Shown: piece by piece, positions 16,682-21,334 of the stretch
Layout of the letters: each line of letters opens with the position of its first letter
Position numbering within the stretch: position 1 is the stretch's first letter
From: a virus
IMG/VR virus record: IMGVR_UViG_3300037485_000134
Coordinates: 1-22,605 of that record
Strand: one strand, 5' to 3'
Length of the DNA: 22,605 nucleotides
The notes under the pieces: generated by a model
What the model saw: only the letters and a program-made list of their open reading frames with translations
What the model was told of the DNA's origin: nothing
The model's database searches: none
Program-made: the position numbers and the translations under genes

Positions 16682-17244
16682 TCTACTTTATCACAGAAAC
16701 CTACTTAAAGGTCAATACCCCTATTACAGCGAATGTAGATGTAACAGATGTTACTCCATACATAGCTACTCAGGCACAATTGAGAGTGATGCCTATCTTA
16801 GGTACAACATACTACAATTATTTACTTGCCGCTTACAATGCTCAGACACTGACCAATGATGAGGAGACACTTGTTACCTTCATTCAACCAGTGATCGCTT
16901 GGAGGTCAGCAGAGGATGCTATCTTTGGATTGACTTATCAGCTAAAAAATAAAGGATTGCAGACTCAATTCGGTGACTTCTCAGCATCTGTGAGTAGAAG
17001 TGAGGTAGCATTCGGAATGGAGCACTATGCACAAAAGGCTTCATTTTATGAGCAAAGATTAATCAGATACTTAATAGCAAATAAAGACCTTTATCCTGGC
17101 TTCACAGATGCCACTAACAGAGATACTGACCTTCGACCAATGATTGACCAGTGTTCTTGCAATTGTGTTGGTCAATGTCATAGTGGATGTCCTTGTGGAG
17201 GGATGAGAGAAAATGGTTATAACAATTCAATACTTATTTTGTGA
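16678..17244 (+). CDS. Head-tail connector-like protein with cysteine-rich C-terminus
   Basis: A 188-residue protein directly after the portal. Residues about 1-140 are mainly helical (LRVMPILGTTYYNYLLAAYN, then IQPVIAWRSAEDAIFGLTYQ and MEHYAQKASFYEQRLIRYLI), like the small adaptor proteins that bind the portal; it resembles what is annotated as DUF6712 in Bacteroidota phages, from memory. After residue 155 the character changes: six Cys at 159, 161, 163, 167, 171 and 173 with one His at 168, then Gly-rich residues, looking like a metal-binding or disulphide-rich appendage. It overlaps the portal stop by four bases and the next gene by one. Confidence 0.6.
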   Translation: MIYFITETYLKVNTPITANVDVTDVTPYIATQAQLRVMPILGTTYYNYLLAAYNAQTLTNDEETLVTFIQPVIAWRSAEDAIFGLTYQLKNKGLQTQFGDFSASVSRSEVAFGMEHYAQKASFYEQRLIRYLIANKDLYPGFTDATNRDTDLRPMIDQCSCNCVGQCHSGCPCGGMRENGYNNSILIL

Positions 17245-17534
17245 TGGGATTCAACGAGACAGCATTCACAATTATTACAGTACTTTTATCAGCTATTGGC
17301 TACTTTATTAAAGGTGTACATGGCGAGATTAAGGCTATAGTAAGTGAACAGAAAGAGATAATATCAGACATTAGTCATCTTAAAGGCAAGATTGACCTAG
17401 TAGATAATGAGGCAAGATTCCGAAGTGACTCAATTGAGAAAATGACACAGCTTGAAATCAAGCATTTAGCTGAGCACATAAGCGAGTTGACACAATCAGT
17501 GAAAAAACTAATTGAAATACAGTTAATAAAATGA
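17244..17534 (+). CDS. Membrane-anchored coiled-coil protein of the lysis cassette
   Basis: A 96-residue protein started at ATG 17244, which shares a base with the preceding TGA; a GTG three bases earlier is possible. One hydrophobic segment at about residues 7-24 (FTIITVLLSAIGYFIKG) is followed by a charged coiled coil (about 28-90) with heptad-like Leu/Ile spacing. This architecture, short membrane anchor plus helix, occurs in XhlA-like and other holin-accessory proteins. Placed between connector and holin-like genes, it may be a holin accessory or a lysis regulator. It is not a recognisable spanin because it has no lipobox. Confidence 0.55.
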   Translation: MGFNETAFTIITVLLSAIGYFIKGVHGEIKAIVSEQKEIISDISHLKGKIDLVDNEARFRSDSIEKMTQLEIKHLAEHISELTQSVKKLIEIQLIK

Positions 17535-17734
17535 CACTAAGAGACAGATGGTGTGCCAAAACACCTAACTTTTGGCTTAGAGTTCGCAACCTATCAATCA
17601 CTATTGGTACTATTGGAGCTGTCTTATTGACTTCACCATTCACACTACCTACTATTGTAGTAGATATGGCTGGCTATTTAGTAACTGCTGGCACAATTGG
17701 AGCTACACTTTCACAATTAACAGTTCAAAAATGA
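17531..17734 (+). CDS. Holin-like small membrane protein
   Basis: A 67-residue protein with a basic N-terminus (TLRDRWCAKTPNFWLRVRN) and two predicted membrane segments, about residues 22-40 (ITIGTIGAVLLTSP and following) and 43-62 (VVDMAGYLVTAGTIGATL), separated by a Pro-containing turn. A small size, two transmembrane helices, a charged N-terminus and a place directly upstream of the endolysin are what is expected of a class II holin that permeabilises the inner membrane and releases the lysis enzyme. It is coupled by ATGA overlaps on both sides. Confidence 0.65.
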   Translation: MTLRDRWCAKTPNFWLRVRNLSITIGTIGAVLLTSPFTLPTIVVDMAGYLVTAGTIGATLSQLTVQK

Positions 17735-17805
17735 TGGAATTTATCATAGGAGCTGTATGTGGAGTGATGGTAGGAATTATTGCAATCGTATATTATGAAT
17801 TATAA
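17731..17805 (+). CDS. 24-residue membrane micropeptide in the lysis cassette
   Basis: ATG 17731 overlaps the holin stop (ATGA), and the TAA at 17803-17805 lies inside the endolysin gene. The peptide is almost entirely one hydrophobic helix, MMEFIIGAVCGVMVGIIAIV plus YYEL, with glycine spacing as in oligomerising membrane helices. Its precise fit between two coupled genes argues for translation. A lysis-timing or holin-partner role is inferred. It is short enough that chance cannot be excluded. Confidence 0.5.
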   Translation: MMEFIIGAVCGVMVGIIAIVYYEL

Positions 17806-18310
17806 CTGGCTAACAGAAGAGACTGGTCCTAAAATCTTAGTGCAAGCTGTCAAGTTGATAGGTACTAAGGAGATAGTAGGCAAGCAACACAACCCTATTA
17901 TATTAGACTGGGCTAGACAGCTTAGACTTAAAGTCTATACAAATGATGAGATCCCATGGTGTGGTCTATTCATTGGCATTTGTGCATTCAAGGCTGGAGT
18001 TCAGGTAGTAGATGGTCCATTGTGGGCTTTGAACTGGGCTAAGTATGGCACTTCAGTAGATCAACCTATGCTGGGTGATGTATTAACATTTAAAAGAGAT
18101 GGCGGTGGTCACGTTGGTATCTATGTTGGTGAGGATAGAACTCACTACCATGTACTAGGTGGCAACCAAAACAACCAGGTGAATGTGATGCGAATTGCTA
18201 AGACTAGATTGCACCAGGCTAGAAGAACTGAGTGGAAAATAGCACAGCCATCCAATGTGAGAGTAGTAAATTTATCAAGTCAAGGAGTAATAAGTCAAAA
18301 CGAAGCATAA
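17795..18310 (+). CDS. Endolysin, CHAP/NlpC-P60-type cysteine peptidase (TIGR02594-like)
   Basis: A 171-residue enzyme predicted to cut peptidoglycan during lysis. The start is taken as ATG 17795 inside the micropeptide gene; a TTG at 17780 would add five residues without motif support. Catalytic residues appear in order: Cys56 in DEIPWCGLFIG, His106 in GGGHVGIYVG, and Asn124 in VLGGNQNNQV, the C-H-N arrangement of CHAP-like cysteine amidases or endopeptidases. The segment SVDQPMLGDVLTFKRD before the His is also typical. It lacks a signal peptide, so release depends on the holin-like protein. The next gene begins at its stop (TAATG). Confidence 0.85.
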   Translation: MNYNWLTEETGPKILVQAVKLIGTKEIVGKQHNPIILDWARQLRLKVYTNDEIPWCGLFIGICAFKAGVQVVDGPLWALNWAKYGTSVDQPMLGDVLTFKRDGGGHVGIYVGEDRTHYHVLGGNQNNQVNVMRIAKTRLHQARRTEWKIAQPSNVRVVNLSSQGVISQNEA

Positions 18311-18585
18311 TGAAAGAACCAAAAAAGAAAAAAGACATCAACATCAACATTGATACTAAGAATGTAGATATTAAAGTGACGCGAAAACATGGCGTTACAG
18401 ACGTTAAATTAGATACAGATAAAGTAGATATAGACTTTCATAAAGAAAGTGACTCTAAGAGCCTAAAAATAGATACTGATAAGGTAGATGTACAAGTCAC
18501 CAATGGAGAGGTGAATGTAGATGTTAATGAGCAATCAGGCTTTGTAGGAAAGTTAATAAAATTCTTACTCAGAAGAAAAAAATAG
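18310..18585 (+). CDS. 20-residue-repeat protein with basic amphipathic C-terminus
   Basis: A 91-residue protein begun at ATG 18310, which overlaps the endolysin stop. After a Lys-rich N-terminus it carries three near-identical repeats of pattern DT[KD][NK]VD[IV] at residues 15, 35 and 55, exactly 20 residues apart, built of alternating hydrophobic and polar residues as in a beta-solenoid or stacked beta-hairpins. The C-terminus ends GKLIKFLLRRKK, a short basic amphipathic helix able to touch a membrane. It is the last gene of the late block. Given its position it may act in lysis, for example on the outer membrane, but no family is recognised. Confidence 0.6.
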   Translation: MKEPKKKKDININIDTKNVDIKVTRKHGVTDVKLDTDKVDIDFHKESDSKSLKIDTDKVDVQVTNGEVNVDVNEQSGFVGKLIKFLLRRKK

Positions 18586-18586
18586 T

Positions 18587-18594
18587 TATATTTG
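18587..18594 (+). promoter_or_regulatory. Candidate -7 box TATATTTG for a small RNA
   Basis: TATATTTG matches the Bacteroidota -7 consensus TAnnTTTG and starts one base after the end of the repeat-protein gene. No good -33 TTTG lies at the usual distance. A start near 18599 would make a transcript of about 67 bases up to the T-run at 18660-18666. Confidence 0.4.
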
Positions 18595-18599
18595 TACCG

Positions 18600-18666
18600 C
18601 ATGTATATTGTTTGGTTACAATAACACCTAAGAGGGATGATCTAGTGATAGTTTATCCCTTTTTTT
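18600..18666 (+). ncRNA. Putative two-hairpin small RNA
   Basis: Between a TATATTTG box and a terminator lies a segment that folds into two hairpins. The first is TATTGT (18606-18611) with ACAATA (18618-18623) around TTGGTT, extended by TGT/ACA past one bulged A. The second is the terminator stem at 18633-18660. A linker of six bases joins them. A seven-codon reading frame, MYIVWLQ, runs from 18601 to 18624 across the first hairpin and could be a leader peptide instead. The segment may simply be the 3' end of the late transcript. Confidence 0.4.
18633..18666 (+). terminator. Rho-independent terminator after the late block
   Basis: AGGGATGA (18633-18640) pairs with TTTATCCC plus T (18653-18660), one T-T mismatch follows, and CTA/TAG close a GTGA loop, again a GNRA tetraloop. 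Seven T residues follow at 18660-18666. It ends the lysis-cassette transcript and the putative small RNA. Confidence 0.88.
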
Positions 18667-18676
18667 ATGCAATCAA

Positions 18677-18696
18677 ATGTTAAAATATGTTAAAAT
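18677..18696 (+). repeat. Tandem 10-bp repeat, ATGTTAAAAT x2
   Basis: Two perfect adjacent copies, 18677-18686 and 18687-18696, end one base before the operator-like dyad and two bases before the -33 element of the next promoter. The one-turn spacing would place a bound regulator twice on the same face of the helix. Confidence 0.65.
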
Positions 18697-18714
18697 GTTT
18701 GCATATATGAAAAC
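18697..18714 (+). promoter_or_regulatory. Operator-like dyad between promoter elements
   Basis: GTTTGCATATATGAAAAC is an imperfect palindrome: 16 of 18 bases equal its reverse complement, with the core CATATATG perfect. It covers the -33 box and most of the spacer of the promoter at 18698-18728, the usual place for a repressor site. Confidence 0.5.
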
Positions 18715-18728
18715 AGTTACTAACTTTG
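18698..18728 (+). promoter_or_regulatory. Host-type (Bacteroidota) promoter for the small-gene block
   Basis: TTTG (18698-18701), a 19-base spacer, then TAACTTTG (18721-18728) match the Bacteroidota consensus TTTG-N19-TAnnTTTG. It lies after a terminator and before a run of rightward small genes, with a leader of about 27 bases to the first ATG at 18760. The same architecture and spacer recur at 21878-21908. Confidence 0.7.
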
Positions 18729-18759
18729 TTTCATAATTATTAACACAAAAACAAATAAC

Positions 18760-18840
18760 ATGCAAGGAACAATCATTTACTTATTAGTGCTTTACAGCAT
18801 AGTAGCAACAATCAAAATTTTAACCCTTAAAACTAAATAA
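18760..18840 (+). CDS. 26-residue membrane micropeptide
   Basis: The first reading frame after the promoter at 18698. MQGTIIYLLVLYSIVATIKI followed by LTLKTK forms a single hydrophobic helix with a basic tail. The context AAATAACATGCAA at its start (18753-18765) is repeated exactly at the start of the following gene (18835-18847), which supports real initiation at both. The function is unknown. Small early membrane peptides of phages often target host functions, but nothing specific shows here. Confidence 0.5.
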   Translation: MQGTIIYLLVLYSIVATIKILTLKTK

Positions 18841-18841
18841 C

Positions 18842-19072
18842 ATGCAAAATTTAATCAATCACATTATTCAAGAAGAGAAAAAAAGCTGGGACATGTACCT
18901 ATGGGCTATGAGTCAACATGGTAATGACTCTGAAATCACAGCTAGATGGAGAGCTATATGGAGTACTCACTCAGAAATGATAACTCAGTTCAATCTGACT
19001 GCTCCTACTAGAAATAACCTGAGCACATTCAAGCACAAAAAGTACAAAACTATTAAAACTTGTGAGCTATGA
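18842..19072 (+). CDS. Small protein of the early/accessory block, unknown function
   Basis: A 76-residue protein, Trp- and His-rich in its first two thirds (KKSWDMYLWAMSQHGND, then RWRAIWSTHSEMITQFN), probably helical, with a basic Lys/Thr-rich C-terminus. There is no membrane segment or recognised domain. The ATG follows the micropeptide stop after one base and carries the same 13-base start context as that gene. Its stop overlaps the zinc-ribbon gene by ATGA, so it belongs to the same transcript. Confidence 0.6.
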   Translation: MQNLINHIIQEEKKSWDMYLWAMSQHGNDSEITARWRAIWSTHSEMITQFNLTAPTRNNLSTFKHKKYKTIKTCEL

Positions 19073-19200
19073 TTTGTCCTGACTGCAATGGAGAGGGTAC
19101 TGTAGAGGTACACTACTGCACATTTGGTAATGAAATTCACTACACAGAAGAAGAGTGTGGATGTAACAACGGACAAATTGAAGAAGATGAACTTAGCTGA
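19069..19200 (+). CDS. 43-residue zinc-ribbon-like protein
   Basis: A very small protein starting MICPDCNGEGTVEVHYC. The CxxCxGxG signature at residues 3-10 is that of the DnaJ-type zinc finger, and a second pair, Cys30 and Cys32 (ECGCNNGQ), with Cys17 and His15 nearby, can complete a metal site. The C-terminus is acidic. The gene is bounded by an ATGA overlap upstream and a 14-base overlap downstream, which supports its reality despite its length. Such minimal zinc ribbons are common in phages as nucleic-acid or protein adaptors; the target is unknown. Confidence 0.65.
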   Translation: MICPDCNGEGTVEVHYCTFGNEIHYTEEECGCNNGQIEEDELS

Positions 19201-19387
19201 TATTGAGTCCTACTGGGCTAAGAGAGGTCACTTTGACATCCAACTATACATTAACTACCTAAGAGCTAAAAATGAAAACATACAAAGTTACACTGAGAGA
19301 CAAGTCCTTCAAGATAGTGAAGGCATACGACCAACACCATGCATTCTTGATGGTGGACAAGTGGATATGTTTAATCTTAAAAATTGA
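19187..19387 (+). CDS. Small protein, unknown; overlaps two neighbours
   Basis: A 66-residue protein from ATG 19187, which overlaps the end of the zinc-ribbon gene by 14 bases. The frame is open further upstream, but the earlier start at 19124 would overlap that gene heavily. The first 40 residues (MNLADIESYWAKRGHFDIQL followed by YINYLRAKNENI) look like ordinary folded helical protein. The last 38 codons run in the same DNA as a second gene at 19272-19397, in a different frame, so this part may be non-functional or a genuine dual-coding segment. No family is recognised. Confidence 0.45.
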   Translation: MNLADIESYWAKRGHFDIQLYINYLRAKNENIQSYTERQVLQDSEGIRPTPCILDGGQVDMFNLKN

Positions 19388-19397
19388 AGAGCTATGA
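19272..19397 (+). CDS. 41-residue basic protein, unknown
   Basis: MKTYKVTLRDKSFKIVKAYD followed by QHHAFLMVDKWIC and an ending ILKIEEL. The alternating pattern suggests a small beta-alpha unit with a hydrophobic C-terminal helix. Its stop overlaps the next start as ATGA, the coupling seen throughout this block, which is the main argument that it is real. It lies in the +1 frame relative to the 66-residue gene for 116 bases. I recall similar short proteins in Bacteroidota phages but cannot name a family. Confidence 0.5.
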   Translation: MKTYKVTLRDKSFKIVKAYDQHHAFLMVDKWICLILKIEEL

Positions 19398-19573
19398 CAC
19401 CAAAAGAGAAAGCAAAGGACTTAGTAGATAAGTTTAGTAATGAAGTATTAATAGATAACTATGAAGCTAAAAGATGTGCATTGATTGCAGTTGATGAGCT
19501 TATACGAAATTCATTTCCTGGAGTAATAAAAAGCCATTGGGAACAAGTTAAACAAGAAATACAAGCACAATGA
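19394..19573 (+). CDS. 59-residue helical protein, unknown
   Basis: MTPKEKAKDLVDKFSNEVLI followed by KRCALIAVDELIRNSFPG and a Trp-containing basic C-terminus (HWEQVKQEIQAQ). Two amphipathic helices are likely. It is coupled on both sides by ATGA. Proteins of this pattern are frequent in phages of Bacteroidota, always small and uncharacterised, from memory. It is the first of a series of short acidic or helical proteins in which the EQ/QE-rich helix recurs. Confidence 0.6.
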   Translation: MTPKEKAKDLVDKFSNEVLIDNYEAKRCALIAVDELIRNSFPGVIKSHWEQVKQEIQAQ

Positions 19574-19797
19574 AAGACACAGCAGTAAAATTCCTTATAG
19601 ATGAAATCTCATGTAGATTTATAATCTCTGAGGAGCTAAGAATAGCAATGTATAAGGCTATTGAAATGGAGAAGGAACAACACAATGAAACCTGGGACAT
19701 TGCACACCAAGCTGGTAGATTTGAAGGGAAAGGTATTGCTGAAAACAATTGGCAAACATTTGAAACACATTGGAACGAAAACTTTAAATCAGAATAA
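19570..19797 (+). CDS. Small acidic protein, paralogue A of a local family
   Basis: A 75-residue protein: KDTAVKFLIDEIS, a helix EELRIAMYKAIEMEKEQHNE, then a His/Trp-containing tail ending FETHWNENFKSE. It shares the order [K-x-TAV/AL]-helix, EMEK(E/Q)Q helix, and F-E/D-x-x-[WY]-x-E-[NT]-F-K ending with the genes at 19799 and 21098. It is acidic and has no membrane segment. Its last bases belong to a 37-bp direct repeat also found at the end of the next gene, indicating local duplication. The function is unknown. Confidence 0.65.
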   Translation: MKDTAVKFLIDEISCRFIISEELRIAMYKAIEMEKEQHNETWDIAHQAGRFEGKGIAENNWQTFETHWNENFKSE

Positions 19798-19810
19798 GAT
19801 GAAACAAGAA
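19774..19810 (+). repeat. 37-bp direct repeat, copy 1
   Basis: AACGAAA...TTTAAATCAGAATAAGATGAA...CAAGAA covers the end of one paralogue and the start of the next. It recurs at 19997-20033 with only three differing bases, in the same position relative to the genes. Confidence 0.8.
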
Positions 19811-20020
19811 ACAGCAGTAGAATGGTTATTTGAGCAATTAGATGTAGTTGACTCATCAATAAGTTATGAATTATTTAAACAAGCCAAAGAAATGGAGAAG
19901 CAACAACATGGGAAAACATGGGATACTGCACTTGATAAATATGAAGTAAGAGCAGGAAACTATATGAGAGCTTATGAGGACTTTGATGAATACTACAACG
20001 AAACATTTAAATCAGAATAA
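19799..20020 (+). CDS. Small acidic protein, paralogue B
   Basis: A 73-residue protein begun at ATG 19799, four bases after the TAA stop region of paralogue A. An upstream ATG at 19661 in the same frame would run through most of paralogue A and is rejected. Sequence: KQETAVEWLFEQLDVVDSS, then EMEKQQHGKTWDTA and the ending DFDEYYNETFKSE. The ETAVEWLFEQL opening and the EMEKQQ helix are common in short phage proteins of this group. It is acidic with a low predicted charge and no membrane segment. The function is unknown. Confidence 0.7.
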   Translation: MKQETAVEWLFEQLDVVDSSISYELFKQAKEMEKQQHGKTWDTALDKYEVRAGNYMRAYEDFDEYYNETFKSE

Positions 20021-20033
20021 GATGAATCAAGAA
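19997..20033 (+). repeat. 37-bp direct repeat, copy 2
   Basis: The second copy of the 19774-19810 repeat, spanning the end of paralogue B and the start of the next gene. The two copies are 223 bases apart, one gene length, as expected if a gene-sized unit was duplicated or can be deleted by recombination. Confidence 0.8.
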
Positions 20034-20261
20034 CAAAAACTACTAGCTGTAGTGGCATTGCTACCAGTGCTCGCTGATTTATTAGAGGATGTGCCACTAT
20101 ACAGAATGTGCAAAAGACATGGCAACTCATTTATAGATGAGGTCAGAAAGGTAGACAATATCATCATCAATGATGCAGAGCTTGATGCACAATCTCAGCA
20201 AGTAAACATCCAAAGAGCATTTAGACAATGGCTAGAAACAGAATTTAAAGAGGAGTTATGA
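20022..20261 (+). CDS. 79-residue helical protein, unknown
   Basis: Begins NQEQKLLAVVALLPVLADLL, a hydrophobic helix probably buried rather than membrane-spanning because Asp and Glu follow at once. It continues with MCKRHGNSFIDEVRKVDNI, and ends in a helix QQVNIQRAFRQWLETEF. It starts in the 37-bp repeat and overlaps the next gene by ATGA. It looks like a small all-helical globular protein and does not belong to the A/B/C paralogue family. The function is unknown. Confidence 0.6.
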   Translation: MNQEQKLLAVVALLPVLADLLEDVPLYRMCKRHGNSFIDEVRKVDNIIINDAELDAQSQQVNIQRAFRQWLETEFKEEL

Positions 20262-20881
20262 CACCCAATGAAATTATAAGACAAAGATTCCCACATGAAA
20301 AGACTCAAGGTATTGCAGATGACTTAGGATTTACTTATTCTCAAGTAGCAAATAGAGCATTCTCAATGGGACTTAAAAAAACCTTAGAGTTCAAAAGGTC
20401 AGAGTCTTCTGGTAGACACAATCTCATTGAAGGTGGTAAAAAGTTTAGATATACACCTGGACACACACCATTTAACAAAGGCAAAGAAATGCCAGCAGAA
20501 ATCTATGAGAAAGTCAAAGCTACAATGTTTAAAAAAGGTAATAGACCACACAACTGGAAGCCTGATGGAACAATAGTAGCTAGAAAAGATGCTGATCAAA
20601 GTGGTAGAGTATATCTGTACTACAAGGTAAGAGATAGCAAGTGGATTCTTTACCATAACAAAGTATGGATTGACCAAAATGGACCAATTCCTAAGGGTAG
20701 CATCATTAGATTCATTGATGGTAACACTAAGAACTGTGACATAACTAATCTTGAAATGGTATCAATGAAAGATAACATGCTCAGAAATAGCATCCAAAGA
20801 TTCCCAGAAGAAATACAACAAGTAATTAAATTAACAAGTAAACTAAAAAAGAAAATCAATGGCAAGAAACAAAATCAGTGA
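20258..20881 (+). CDS. HNH-like DNA-binding protein with a degenerate active site
   Basis: A 207-residue basic protein. The N-terminal 40 residues (KTQGIADDLGFTYSQVANRA) form a helix-turn-helix. A Lys/Gly-rich linker (HTPFNKGKEMP, FKKGNRPHNWKPDG) follows. Residues 118-170 match an HNH_3-type fold: YHNKVWIDQNGPIPKGSIIR, FIDGNTKN and ITNLEMVSMKDN. Where active enzymes have His before the I/V-D-G-N motif (HHIDGN or DHIDGN), this protein has Arg-Phe, so the expected catalytic His is absent. From memory this is common in the Bacteroidota phage branch of the family, suggesting DNA binding or regulation rather than cutting. It is coupled to both neighbours. Confidence 0.75.
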   Translation: MTPNEIIRQRFPHEKTQGIADDLGFTYSQVANRAFSMGLKKTLEFKRSESSGRHNLIEGGKKFRYTPGHTPFNKGKEMPAEIYEKVKATMFKKGNRPHNWKPDGTIVARKDADQSGRVYLYYKVRDSKWILYHNKVWIDQNGPIPKGSIIRFIDGNTKNCDITNLEMVSMKDNMLRNSIQRFPEEIQQVIKLTSKLKKKINGKKQNQ

Positions 20882-21101
20882 TCTACGTGACCACATGTTC
20901 GCAGCATTAGAAAGACTTAATGATGAGTCTTTAACAAATGACCAGATAAAAGAAGAGGTAGATAAGGCAAAAGCTATCAGCTCAATTGGTTCTGTGATAA
21001 TCAACTCAGCTAAGCTAGAAGTAGACTTTATCAAGGCTACTGGAAGGATGGACTCAGACTCTGAGATATTTAAAAATATTGACCAAAAGAAAATAGCATG
21101 A
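20859..21101 (+). CDS. 80-residue conserved-type phage protein, unknown
   Basis: ARNKISDLRDHMFAALERLN followed by an acidic linker and VDKAKAISSIGSVIINSAKL plus EVDFIKATG. Two helical parts joined by a short acidic loop; the second, with Ala/Ile/Ser spacing, looks like a dimerisation helix. It overlaps the end of the HNH-like gene by 23 bases and the next gene by ATGA. I recall this protein commonly next to such HNH-like genes in Bacteroidota phages, so a shared regulatory role is possible. That is an inference from neighbourhood only. Confidence 0.65.
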   Translation: MARNKISDLRDHMFAALERLNDESLTNDQIKEEVDKAKAISSIGSVIINSAKLEVDFIKATGRMDSDSEIFKNIDQKKIA

Positions 21102-21334
21102 AACAAACAGCACTACAAATGGTATTTAGTGACTTAGAAAGTAAATATCCATCAATTTTTAACATGTTTACTCAAGATGGTAGAGAGTTTGTTAACCACT
21201 TTCACCACTATTTAGAAGTGGAGAAACAGCAATTAAGTGATGCATACAATAGTGATAGACCTAATCTATGTGCATTCACAGAGGGTACAGCATTTGAAGA
21301 ATATTATCAAGAAACATTTAAGAAACCATGCTAA
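21098..21334 (+). CDS. Small acidic protein, paralogue C
   Basis: A 78-residue protein: KQTALQMVFSDLESKYPSIF, then VEKQQLSDAYNSDRPNL and the ending FEEYYQETFKKPC. It shares the KQ(E)TA start, the E-K-Q-Q helix and the EYY(N/Q)ETFK end with the genes at 19570 and 19799. It stands apart from them by 1.1 kb, so the duplication is older than the 37-bp repeat suggests for A and B. It carries two His residues (NHFHHYLE) in the centre. It overlaps the DnaA-like gene by 7 bases. The function is unknown. Confidence 0.65.
   Translation: MKQTALQMVFSDLESKYPSIFNMFTQDGREFVNHFHHYLEVEKQQLSDAYNSDRPNLCAFTEGTAFEEYYQETFKKPC

Noticed and set aside
16605-16859. 84-residue plus-strand frame over the portal-connector junction
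   Set aside because: It covers the ends of two well supported coupled genes in another frame and has low-complexity Leu/His/Cys translation.
18232-18309. Upstream start for the repeat protein inside the endolysin gene
   Set aside because: It would overlap the endolysin by 79 bases; ATG 18310 gives the TAATG coupling used elsewhere and loses no repeat.
19661-19798. N-terminal extension of paralogue B
   Set aside because: It runs out of frame through paralogue A; without it B aligns end to end with A and C.
20399-20865. Two minus-strand frames opposite the HNH-like gene (20399-20677 and 20650-20865)
   Set aside because: The plus-strand protein shows a recognisable domain order; the antisense frames show no motif and have no start context.
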